The notes under the pieces: model-generated | The model's input: the letters and a program-made list of their open reading frames with translations, nothing else | Database searches by the model: none | Told to the model about the DNA's origin: nothing | Position numbers and translations under genes: made by a program | Shown here: piece after piece, positions 10,666 to 21,170 of the stretch | Layout of the letters: the number at the start of each line of letters is the position of its first letter | Numbering within the stretch: the first letter of the stretch is position 1 | From: Ooceraea biroi | Taxonomy: Eukaryota; Arthropoda; Insecta; Hymenoptera; Formicidae | Length of the DNA: 64,000 nt | Direction of reading: 5' to 3' | Assembly: GCF_003672135.1 (NCBI RefSeq) | Contig: NC_039507.1 | Coordinates: 5,161,624 to 5,225,623, forward strand

Positions 10666-13600
10666 CTAATCGTTTTCGGATTTTCTGCGTTTCTTTGATC
10701 GAGGACTGTCGGTGTCGTGAGGACTCGGAGTGATATGACTTCGTTTTCGCTTGAGAGTGCTCTCAATCGTGTCGCTGCTACTGCTCGCAGCAGTCCTCGT
10801 CTCCCTTCGAAAACTTCCTTCCCCCGTTACTTGTACCAGTATCTAAAATCAGTGTAAATTATCAATCTGTGTAGAATAGAATCTGAAAGATTATTTCGTA
10901 ACGCTATAATACACGTTTCCTTCACCTGCATCTGTTGCAGGCACTCCTCCTGCATCGAAACTGCCATTTTATAGATGAAGGTATCGTGCTTGTTGTACAT
11001 GATAGCGTTCTGGAACATGAGCATCACGTCCCTCTGGAAGTGCATAGTTGACCTGATCGTGCCATTGTCTATGTTCTTCTTGATGGTCGACAAGTCCATC
11101 GGCCGGAAGATCACCGAATGGTACCCGGGCGCCTGGTCCTCCGTGATCGGCCTGAGGAACACCGACGCGTACTTGTGCGTCGCCAAACGATTGTAGAGGA
11201 GCATCACCGCTTTCTTCCAGGCGCGGTAGTCCGCGCCCTCTCCCGTGCTCTCGTTCTCCGGCTCGCTGTCCACGGCGACGTTTTGCTTCTTGGAGTACGT
11301 CTTCATCGCACGTCCGCCGCTCAATTTGCTCAACGAGGTCTCCTCCTCGTCCAGTTCCCCGGGTTCTTCGCCGACCGTGGAGTCCAATTCCTTCTTTATA
11401 TTCTGCTCGCTCTCCACGTTCCTCTTGGTGTCCTCTTTCTCCTCTTTCTCCTCCTTCATCTCTACACTCTCTTTTTTCTCCTTCAGTGGCACCTGAAGTG
11501 GACTCTTCGCGTGAAATGGTTCGGTAGTTTCCGGTTCCGCGTTAGCTTTTGCTTCCTCGATCTTAACTTCCACACTCTCGGTTTTCTTAATACTTACTTC
11601 CGCGTCAGTAGTCTCTACCGGTTCGCTTTTGACGCTTTGTACCTCCTCCGTCATAACCGGAGCGGTATCGTCGACCGCCTCGACCGGCTCGTTGCTCATC
11701 TCTTCCTCCTTCACCTCCATGTCCTGCAAAATGGAGCTCGTAGTGTCCTCCGAGGAATCTTTGACCTCTTCCTTTTTAAACTCTTCCGTGTATATCTCCA
11801 GTGTTTCTTCGACTGCCTCTTCCTCCTGTGATTTCACCGAAGGCTCCTCTTTTACCTCCACGATCGTCTTCTCTTTTATCAAGACCACCGACTCTTCCTT
11901 GAAAGATTCCAAAGACTCGGTACTCTCAATGGTGTTTTCGATGATCTGCTCTTCGGCTACCGCTTTCTTCTTGCTTTCCGAACTCTGGCTGCTCTCGTCG
12001 CCCTCCAGGATCAGGCTGATGTCTTGCGATTTCTCCGTGTCCTCGGTGCTAGGTACGTCATTCGTTACCTCCGAAGAGACGCTGACAACCTCGGCGGATG
12101 GCACGTCCTGCTGGTCCCCTGTAATTTTCATCACATGCATTTCCAGTTGACCTAATTCCACATTAGGTTTACCTTCAGCGTCCTCTGGAGACTCCTTCTT
12201 CTGTTCCTTGACGTTCTCGGGTGACTCTTTGTCGTCGGGTACAGCTACTCCCATTTCCTCCTCTTCCTCCTCGTCCACCTCTTCAACTTCCTCCTCCTCC
12301 ATAGCTTCCTCCACCGTCTCTTTTGTCTCACTTGGAAGTTTGGAGTCACTCTCCTCAGTCTCTACGTTCGATATGAAGTCTATGGACTTCATCTCGGCAT
12401 CCGGTTGTCTCTCCTCCGTTACGGTATCCTTCTTGTTCTTTGCATCGTTGTTCTCGGATTCTGAAACAAACTCCTCGGCCATTTTTTCATCGCAAGCACT
12501 TGTCTCAGACTTGGTGCCCTCTGGTGTACTCGATACAGTTTCCGCGACCTCAGCGACAATGATCTTGGATTCTTGCGGCTCTATGGCGACAGTGCCAATA
12601 ATCTCGGCGATGTTGGAAGTGCTGGAATCAATTTCCTCGATCGCCATCTCGCTTTGCGGCGAATCGGACAGTGACACAGCTTCGTCCACGTCTCGCGGCT
12701 TCAGCCGTTCCGGTGCTACTGGAATTCCCGCCTGCTGGGGCACACTCGCGAGGTCATCAATAACCGTCGTCGCTGCTGCTGCTGCTGCAGCTGCTGCCGT
12801 CGCTGTTGATCCTGTTGCTGTGGAGCCGCTTGTGTCCAGATTCTGCGGGCTACCAGTGATCTCCTCCTTGATCAGCTCCTCAATATCGCCGATTATATCA
12901 TTTATCTCGTCCTTGTCCATTACGTCCGCCATTATGTCCTTGCGTATCACATCAGCTATGTTATCAATGATCTGCACCATGTTCTCCGCCACAGGTATAC
13001 TCGTCGCTGCCGGAATCGTGGTGAGTGCCGGAGTCACCGTCGCCGTTGTTGTCACCGGTATCGTCACGGTTGGCATCGTCGCTATCGCTGTCGCTGCCGC
13101 AGCAGTGGCCGTCTCATTCGGTACGGTCACCTGATGAGCGGATTGTGCCTGCGCCGCTTGCTGATAGTTACGTACTTCGGAAGTAGCAGCCGCAACCTGT
13201 TTCTGCGAGTGAGGCACCATCGTCGCAGAGGTCGTGGTTGCCTGCAGATTTGGCAGGGGTCCTCTCTGTGCGCTGGCCGGCATCTCCAACAGCATGGAAA
13301 GCGTCGGCGCGCCAACGGATGGCCGTTCCGGTGCTGCGTTCGCGCTCGCGATCGCTGTCGAAACTAGCTGCTGCAGCTGCGGCGACACGTTCTGTGCCAG
13401 CTGCGCGTTCAGTACCTTGGGACTCGACCCGAGCAGGCTGGTGATGGTTGGCGAGCTTACTTGGACAGGAGTAGACGGAAATGTCTGCGCCGTCTGCGTC
13501 GTCGGACTGGGGGATTTCAGCAGACTCGTCAGTAACGGCGATTTACCGCCTCTGTTCTTCTTTTCCTCGTCATTCTCCATGGTGGACGATTCCTGCAGCT

Positions 13601-14680
13601 GTGCTGCGGGTTCCTGCACCACCTCCACCGCGCCCTCGGGGAACTTGCGAGCTTGGTTTGCGATCGTGATCGGGGTAGACGAGGTCATCTCTTGCTTTTG
13701 TTGCCGTTTCACCAGCCACGCCATGTGAGCCCGCGCTTTTTGCTCCCCCTCGCGTTCCTCTTGCTGTATGTCGAGCCACATCTTCTCCAACTTTTCATCG
13801 CTTATTATGCTAGATTTCAGGAAATTTATCTCCGCTTTGAGCCGTTGGTACTCTTCCCTCTGGCTGACAAGAGTCTGACTCAGCTCGGATATCCTCTCTT
13901 GTGTTAGCTTCCTAACTATGGATTCGCTAGTGGTCTCACCACTCTCTCGTTTCTTCCTTTTTGGCATGTCGGCGTTCTCGATTAAGTGCGCGTACTGAAT
14001 GGCACATGATTTTTGTGAGAACCAATCTGCAGGCCTCAGTGGATCTTTTTCGATAAGCGGCTTCAGTGATCTAGAGACGCTCATCCAATTCTGGTCCCCA
14101 GATTTCAGTACACTTGACGCAAGACACAATTGTTCTCGTGTAGTCCATGTTTCACAAGGTGTGCGTTTAAGTTTAAGTCCTGAAATTTATTTTTTAATTA
14201 GATATGCTATTATCCATAAGTTAGACATTCAAAAAATCAAACAGTTTACCAACATTTTGTCATAAATTTTGTAAAAGTAGATTAATAAAAATTTAACCTC
14301 TTTCAAACTTTATAGCTATGTTTAAAATACTTTATTTTTGCAAGTGTAGCAAAAACAAATACAAGCAGAAATCTTATACGATTTTCTACGTTAACAATCC
14401 TTATTTACACATATGGTTAGTCATTTTATTCTTCATGTCCATTTATTTCAATGTCTTTTACGTCAAACGTCTATTTATTTTATTAAAATGAACAAAATGA
14501 TATAATAATGTAAGTAGTATACGATGAAAAATTATTTGCAATGCTTAGTTTAAATTCAAAATGTTTATTGTGATGCTTATAACATAATAACAAAATAACA
14601 CACAAAATAACCTAACCTATATCGAATATTTCGCGTGTATCGTATTGAAAGCTAAACTTACTGTCTTGTACCGATGACAT
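10666..14680 (-). CDS. BRD8: Bromodomain-containing protein 8 (BRD8)
   Basis: BRD8 is a bromodomain subunit of the NuA4/TIP60 histone acetyltransferase complex and acts in the nucleus. The hand-built model has three coding exons: 14680-14662 (MSSVQD plus one base, donor GTAAGT), 14179-10926 and 10842-10666 (TAG stop), closing in frame at 1149 residues. The N-terminus has the family's SANT-like block (TWTTREQLCLASSVLKSGDQ), where human BRD8 reads LCLASSVMRSGDQ, followed by a coiled coil at about 60-145. The middle is a long disordered part with an alanine run, Thr/Val tracts and a glutamate-rich acidic region. A single bromodomain at about 988-1091 contains GYHSVIFRPMDLSTIKKNI. The tail is basic (SKKRRKSEND). 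Nearly all coding sequence is in one 3.25-kb exon. Long antisense open frames here are shadows of the low-complexity codons. The upstream gene is the divergent tetraspanin. Confidence 0.93.
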
Positions 14681-15407
14681 CTCGGATAACTTTCGACGTG
14701 ATTACTATTATATTTTAGAACAAATATAGAAGAGCACAGCAATTTAAATAATGAATTATTTGTTTGCTTCGCACTCAACTTGGTACACTTCAGTTTCGCT
14801 GTTTTTCCTTAAAAACAACTTCGATGTTTAGTGCGCCCTCATGCGTGCTACTAGTGTACCTAAATCAAATTACTCCGTACCTTTCAAATAGCAAAAATAA
14901 TTTGCATTTTACGATATTTTGAATAAAAAGCGATATTTTCAAGAATGTTTTATTTAATTTTACGTGATCTCATAATTTTTAAGAATAAATTCTTTATGTG
15001 TATTGCATAAATAAACATGTTACTTAAATGTTATATGATAAATAAATATACTCCTTCTTTTCTTCCAAATCCAAAGAGTATTATATCTGTTTCACATTAA
15101 GTGCAGAAAGTGTAAGATTACGCACTGATAAAAAGATAGCTCATTTGTTTGTATCTCGTTATTGTGGAACGCGGAACGGCAGCTGATCGCGAGGGATCTC
15201 GTAAGGTGGAACGTGAAACGGGAATGTCGCGACGAGAAACGTCGTAATGGCGGAGCTGGTGGTAGCTGTCAAAGTATGTTGCATCGACATAGGTTGTGTT
15301 TTATCATCGTAGCCTGAAGAAACGTGCGATTGAACTAACGATCGCGTGCGTGCCTCGAGGACACTGATCATTCTTCGTGAAATCCGTAAAGCCCGTGTCG
15401 CGACGCG
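14681..15407. promoter_or_regulatory. Shared upstream region of BRD8 and the tetraspanin
   Basis: The two genes diverge from this 727-bp interval. The start codons lie at 14680 (minus) and 15408 (plus). The part next to the tetraspanin (15160-15400) is CpG-rich and probably holds its 5' UTR. The BRD8 side is AT-rich. No TATA box was placed with confidence. The call rests on geometry, not on recognised motifs. Confidence 0.45.
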
Positions 15408-17132
15408 ATGATGAACAACCGCAGACGAAGCAACAACTTCACGTACGTCAGCTCGTGCGTGAAATACATGATATTTATACTAAATTTCGTCTTTTGGGTA
15501 AGAGATTTATTCCGAAGTCTTATTCATGCATTCCCGCGTAAACATTTTCCTTCAAGCCGTCGTTTTTCATTTTCATCGATTTACATTCGTGTGAATATAA
15601 TTTTTAACTTGATGCTCAAAGTGAGATAGGATGGAATTTCTGTTATATACTTGTACGACTTTCACTTCAGTTAATTTTAATCACAAATAATTAAAACTTC
15701 CATTTCTTTTAGTGTAAGTCTAAATAAAAGAACTTTGGCATCCCTTGAATATAATCAATGTAAAAATAAAATTAACAATCACTTGACAAGAATATGTTGA
15801 TGATAAATAAACATAACTATCTTTTTTTTTTCTTTAGCTATTTGGAGGATTGTTGATTGGTGTAGGTCTCTATGCATTTGTGGATAAGTGGCAAGCGACT
15901 GGATCTGTTAGGGTAGAGAATGTCTACGATGTGGTCTTGAACATCTCGCTGGTGATGTTGATAGCTGGTGGAGTAGTCTTTGTCGTTAGTTTCGCAGGAT
16001 GTGTAGGAGCCCTTCGTGAGAACACATGTCTTCTTAAATTCGTTAGTATTATTATTAATTAGTATTATTTAGTATTATTATTAGTATTGTCGTGTACAAA
16101 ATATTTTTCTGATTGTCCGATATAAAACTGATATAATTTCCAATTGTCTGAAAGAAGCACATCATACTATTTTCTGTTTAGTATTCACTATGTCTCTTGG
16201 TATTTTTCCTTTTGGAAATGGGTGTGGCAATAGTCGGTTTTGTATTTCCACATACATTGCAATCGCTCTTGGAAGAGTCTTTCACGGACAAAATAATTCA
16301 GACATACAGGGAAGATCCAGATCTACAAAATTTCATTGACTTTGGACAACAAGAAGTAAGAATTGCCGATGGATGGATTATCAAGTTTTGTACAGCAATA
16401 TATTCATGAAGTTTTGTATTTCAGTTTAAATGCTGCGGCTTGAGTCAAGAGGGATATTTGGATTGGGGAAAGAATGAATACTTCAATTGCACTAGCCCTA
16501 GCGTGGAGCGTTGTGGCGTACCATTTTCCTGTTGTATAAACGCTACTGATATATCTGTATGTATATTATTTATTATATTCACACATATTGCGGAATATAC
16601 ATATAAGAGATCATTGAAAAATATTGGGTTTTGTAACAAGTAATTCCACATTTTTTAATAGAATTTGGATTTTTCAAACCAAAGAATAAATTCAAAATAA
16701 TAAACAATCTGAGAGATAACGAAGACCCTGAAGATAAAATGAAATTGTATCACATTTAAAAATGATTGTGTGCACCTCGGTGCTTCTGCTAAAAACAAAT
16801 ATCTGGAATTACTTATTACGCAAGATAATATACGTGGTAAAGACATCTTTAAATATATTTATTTCCCTAATGTACAAATGGAGATTATCTTTTAGAGCGG
16901 ACTTGTGAACATAATGTGTGGCTACAAGGTTCAAATGTTACCAGTGTCAGAAGCGAGTAAAAAAGTTTGGACCAGTGGATGCATCGAGATTGTGCGTAGC
17001 TGGGCGGAACGTAATCTCTACACGATCGCCGGCATCGCTCTGGGCATTGCGCTCAGCCAGCTATTCGTGATCTATCTCGCGAAGACGCTGGAGGGCCAGA
17101 TCGAGTTGCAAAAGTCCCGCTGGCATTCCTGA
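15408..17132 (+). CDS. Tetraspanin of the TspanC8 group (TSPAN33-like)
   Basis: TspanC8 tetraspanins are four-pass membrane proteins that escort the protease ADAM10 and so influence Notch signalling. Exons 15408-15497, 15838-16041, 16182-16355, 16425-16556 and 16896-17132 all join in phase 0 and give 278 residues. Membrane segments are visible at about residues 18-42 (KYMIFILNFVFWLFGGLL), 62-82, 98-120 and near the C-terminus (YTIAGIALGIALSQLFVIYL). The large outer loop has CCG, then NC, RC, SCC, MC and GC, eight cysteines in all, which defines the TspanC8 group. The block YREDPDLQNFIDFGQQEFKCCG closely matches human TSPAN33. Potential N-glycosylation sites NCT and NAT lie in the loop. Assignment to a particular insect Tsp name is uncertain. 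Confidence 0.92.
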
Positions 17133-18591
17133 GCTTGACTTCAGGCCACCTACCGTTACCAAATGCATTCTTCGGCCAACAGGCAGGTGGCCAACAATGG
17201 CCGATCGCGTGCGTCACAGGATACAGAGACAAACATAAACGCGCGAATGGCATTGCTCGTCCTTTTTGCGATCTCTTTATACATACTGTGCATCTTGTCC
17301 CTCATCAAACTCGTTCTCTATTTCAAAAATTACTTTCACTTATACGTGAGTAAAGAATAATCTACCGCCGACGTTCCAAGAGTCTTCTTCGTCCGCTAGC
17401 TAGCTGGCTGAGGATAACGTCTACAATCGGATAAAGATCTTACTTATTATTATAGAAATTACGTGCAGATGGGTGCGTAAAAACGTTGTCCAACGCATTT
17501 ACAATCATGATCCTTTTGTGATATCTGAAAAGCGTACGCATGCTCTTGCGTACGCTGTTAATTACATAATTTGACTGTGGTGCGTGCGCAAAACATTACA
17601 TGTTATGTCCTTGCAAACGCGATTACACAGGACACGGTTAATGTGACCCAATTGTGACGCAGAACTGGTAAATCAAGTGCGCTAAAGACAAAAGTGAGAG
17701 GCATTTTCCGTGAAACTATATGGGAATTTTGTTGAAAGTATCGCGTTGCATTATGCGATATTATAGAAAAAAACAACTTTGAATTAGAATTACACGCCAT
17801 AACTGTATTTTTCGAGAATTCTTTTACATTTTCGCTTACTGAAATATCCAGATCTGATAATATATTTCTCACAGAAATTACTTTGGATATAATTCTTATA
17901 AATATTAACTTACGGTATATATATAAATCTCATCGTTTTGAGCATACTAATATAGAGAGTTATTTCAATGATTAACATTACTGTATTATCCTGGAAAAGT
18001 GATATACGAATTTGTTTTATAGGAATTGAGACCATGTTGATACCGTGTATGCACATTTTTATATGTTGCTTCCATTAAGATACGTGTAGAATACAAAGAG
18101 GGGATGGATTTGAAATTAGGGGTAAATATCTTGTAAAAAGATGGATCTTGACGAATTTATATATACTTTATTAACTATAGAGTGTATTAAATCGAGTCGT
18201 CAAATTTTTGTCGATTTCTTTCTGCTTTTTAATTTTGTTTTCGAGCGTTAAATTATGCAAAAAATTGTGCAAAAAATGTGTGACTATAGATTTGACTGCA
18301 GATGAATATACGAACAATTTTTGCTCATATGTGCTCATTTTGTTATGATTGATAACCATAAATGCATAATCTCATAAATGGACTCACGCACATATACCGA
18401 ACAAAACTCTTTCATGATATTATTAATTATTATTTATTATTAATAATTATTAAATGGTACTTCATTTTCTTATTTTACTAGTATGTCTATATTATATATA
18501 CGTGTGTGTGTATGTGTTATGTCTATGTTATAAGATCATGAATGAGCGCACATTCGTTTGTATATTTATATTTCTCATCATATTAGCGTAA

Positions 18592-18640
<49 letters not shown>

Positions 18641-18946
18641 CAAGAAACGTCCAGTGCCAAAGTCAGAATATTGTCGTTCTTTTATTTGAAACAAATCTGA
18701 CAATAATCTGGTATGAATAATTTGTTTAATGCATTTAAGTGTCCCTTTATCAACGATAAATGTAAAACACATGAAACCTAGTTTGTAATAAACAAGTATT
18801 ATTCTAAAAACTGCATTTTTTTGTCATTACCAATTATAAATTCTTTTCATGATCATTGGAGGATACATAACGTTATATAAATTATAACAATTATTTCAAT
18901 AATGTAAGAAACTTTATTACAATAATGTAGCTTACATACAATATAC
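17133..18946. other. Intergenic region between convergent genes
   Basis: This holds the 3' flanks of the tetraspanin (+) and ZFAND1 (-). A 65-codon open frame with a hydrophobic stretch lies at 17163-17360 in what should be the tetraspanin 3' UTR. A hairpin GCGTACGCATGCTCTTGCGTACGC-like sequence lies near 17532-17556. An AT microsatellite lies at 18595-18636. AATAAA hexamers occur near 17356 and 18735. No other gene is seen. Confidence 0.5.
18595..18636. repeat. (AT)n microsatellite
   Basis: About 21 uninterrupted AT units in the intergenic region downstream of the tetraspanin gene. Confidence 0.95.
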
Positions 18947-19846
18947 TTATTTATATAAAGATGCATCCAGCGTATCTATGTTATTACAATACTCCAAGAT
19001 TACTCGCTGTCCGTCAACGAGAACAGAATTTTCAAACAATTTCGTTAGAGGTGTATCCATCTCGTTGCATATTAGAGCTCCGTTAGAATGATGAAAAAGC
19101 CGCAATTTATTCGTGGTAGTTGTATTATTATTATTATTGGGAACCTTAAGCGTGTCTGCCATTGAGTCTATGCATTTGCCTATCGTCCACTGTGTATTGA
19201 CGAAGACACCTTTTGACGTGCCGATATGTTTGTTCTTATTTGCCGTCAGCGGCAGATGCACCAGGAAATAACTTCTCTCGCTCGTGGGCACGTTTTTCGG
19301 ACCGATCGCGGAACCTTTCACGCGCATAAGTTGTACCTGCAAGTGAAAAACATAGATATATATATATTTGCTGATGATATTTTTGCAGAAACTAAAATAT
19401 TTCTATATAAATGGAAATAGTACTTTATTTGCCATTGCTGTATTTTTCGATTTCTTTAAACTGTCCGCAATCTGTTGGTCTACCACGGCTTTTGCTTCAG
19501 CAAATTGTTTTTTTGGTATTTGCCACTTTTTCAATTTCTGAGTCTTCTCCGTCTCGCTCAACTCTGAACACCCATGATGCCTGTGCTCGACGCAAAAGTG
19601 CCGCTTGCACTTGACACAGGGCATTTCTATCAGCGATACTTCTCTGCAGGACTCTTTGCAGCACAAAAAGTTCACCGATCTTTCCTGACTGGGTGTAGCA
19701 CTCTTTGCCTCTGAACACTCGTGCGACGTCGCATGAAAATGTTCTTTACAAAAAGTCGCTTGACAATGCTCACATACAAACGGCAAGAAATCCAATAACT
19801 TGCAATCCTTCATTGAGCAGTGCTCACCAGTCTTTGGGAATTCCAT
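18947..19846 (-). CDS. ZFAND1: AN1-type zinc finger protein 1 (ZFAND1)
   Basis: ZFAND1 recruits p97/VCP and the 26S proteasome to stress granules for their clearance. The two exons 19846-19424 and 19336-18947 join in phase 0 (MANK to VQLMRVKG) and give 270 residues, against 268 in human. The start MEFPKTGEHCSMKDC is the usual family start just before the first AN1 finger. Two fingers are visible: the first ends in CEHCQATFCKEHFHATSHEC and the second in CVKCKRHFCVEHRHHGC. The C-terminal ubiquitin-like part has ERSYFLVHLP and WTIGKCIDSMAD, matching human ERIYFQVFLP and WSIGKAIDFAAS. A short Asn/Thr run sits in it. The intron is only 87 bp and its donor (GTACTA) is weak. The ATG lies 112 bp after the stop of ANAPC13 on the same strand. 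Confidence 0.92.
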
Positions 19847-19958
19847 TGCAAGGCAAGAGAAGATAAAGCAGAAGACTAACAGTACAGATGGAGCAGATGA
19901 TAGGACTTTGATCAAATCTGTTAAGTCTTTAATAGATCTTTAGAGAATTGAAAATAAT

Positions 19959-20195
19959 TCAATTGTGCAGAGGCGTTGGCGAATGCAGATGATTGTCACT
20001 AAGAGAACTAAGAGCCAGATTATTCCACTTCTGCTCCAGCTCCTTCAGTGTCATATGGGAATCACCGTTGTCACTCTCAGGATCTGGTAATTCGGCTACT
20101 GGCGTTGAGATGTCATCAATCGGCAGACGTTCCTTACGCCACCCCTCATCAATCAAATCGATCAGTCTACCGTCTCCACATACCTGACTGTCCAT
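19959..20195 (-). CDS. ANAPC13: Anaphase-promoting complex subunit 13
   Basis: ANAPC13 is a small structural subunit of the anaphase-promoting complex/cyclosome that stabilises its TPR arm. This single-exon frame encodes 78 residues, against 74 in human. It reads MDSQVCGDGRLIDLIDEGWR, where human has MDSEVQRDGRILDLIDDAWR, and continues with ELPDPESDNG and LEQKWNNLAL, matching ELPEPEQDNG and QEMKWTDLAL. The start is the family start. The next gene downstream, ZFAND1, begins 112 bp after this stop with no visible polyadenylation hexamer between, so the two may share a transcript. Confidence 0.95.
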   Translation of the reverse strand: MDSQVCGDGRLIDLIDEGWRKERLPIDDISTPVAELPDPESDNGDSHMTLKELEQKWNNLALSSLSDNHLHSPTPLHN

Positions 20196-21170
20196 GTCGC
20201 CTGACTATCCATGGCAAAAGAGAGTCAACTTCGGCTTAAGGAAACACATTGTCATACTTACAACTCTATTTTAGCTTTAATGGATCTTACTAAATACTGA
20301 ATAAAAATGCTTATGCCGTTAATGTTTAATTACATATAAAATTAATGATGTACTCTATATGTATGCTGAACATACATATATGCTTAACAATGTTTGTAAC
20401 CTCTAATATTTAAATGGTAATTGTCAATACAAAACTTTTTATTAGAAAAACTAATGCAAAACCTTGATGCGCACTGAGTGCAATTCTTGGTGCTCCACTA
20501 TGAAAATCAGTTCACATATTTTCAATATTTAATATTCTCCTGACAAAAGTGACGCAAACAAAATTGCAACGAGTGCGCATCAGTGTTGTAATAGTTTTCC
20601 CAGTAAAAAAACGCTATGTCTCAACAATTACAGTAGTTTTGATCGTTTTGACAGTGTCTAACCTTGTTTCGGAAATTTGTATCACTTTCTGATTTATTAT
20701 ACTTGCAGTTTATCAATATTTGAGTTTTAGATTCACAAAATTTGTGGTCCTAGTCCACAATAAAAAAAAAGCACTTATAAAGGCGACACAGTACGCACAA
20801 AATTGCTTCGTACAATTTCGCAACAGCAGCGACGTACAGTGACAAAAGCACGAACGAAAAATTCTTTTCGGACCAAGGTGCCTCTTCCGGTCTTCCCACC
20901 ACTTCGAAATTCGACATCGTGACGTTGTGCTAAACCCTGTATGTGAGACCGCGGTGTTTGTATATGATTGAAAAAATGGTTGAATAATTAGTACTTGATT
21001 AAAAAAACGCGTATTCGCGCATGCGCACTTACTTCAAAATACAGGAATTGTGGAAATAAATTGATACATGCATCGTGATCTGCATCGTGATTATTTCGAG
21101 ATTATTTTGAGGTTAAGCTCCGTTAGCAATAATTAATATTACATGCCTTCACACGTAACGGCGTGGTATA
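20196..21170. promoter_or_regulatory. Shared upstream region of ANAPC13 and MED28
   Basis: The genes diverge from this interval of about 975 bp. A CpG-containing part at 20815-21060 and the 50 bp before the MED28 ATG are GC-richer than the rest. No core promoter motif was identified with confidence. No open frame is credible. Confidence 0.4.

Noticed and set aside
12208..13134. 308-codon plus-strand frame rich in Ser and Ala
   Set aside because: Antisense shadow of the BRD8 acidic and alanine-rich codons.
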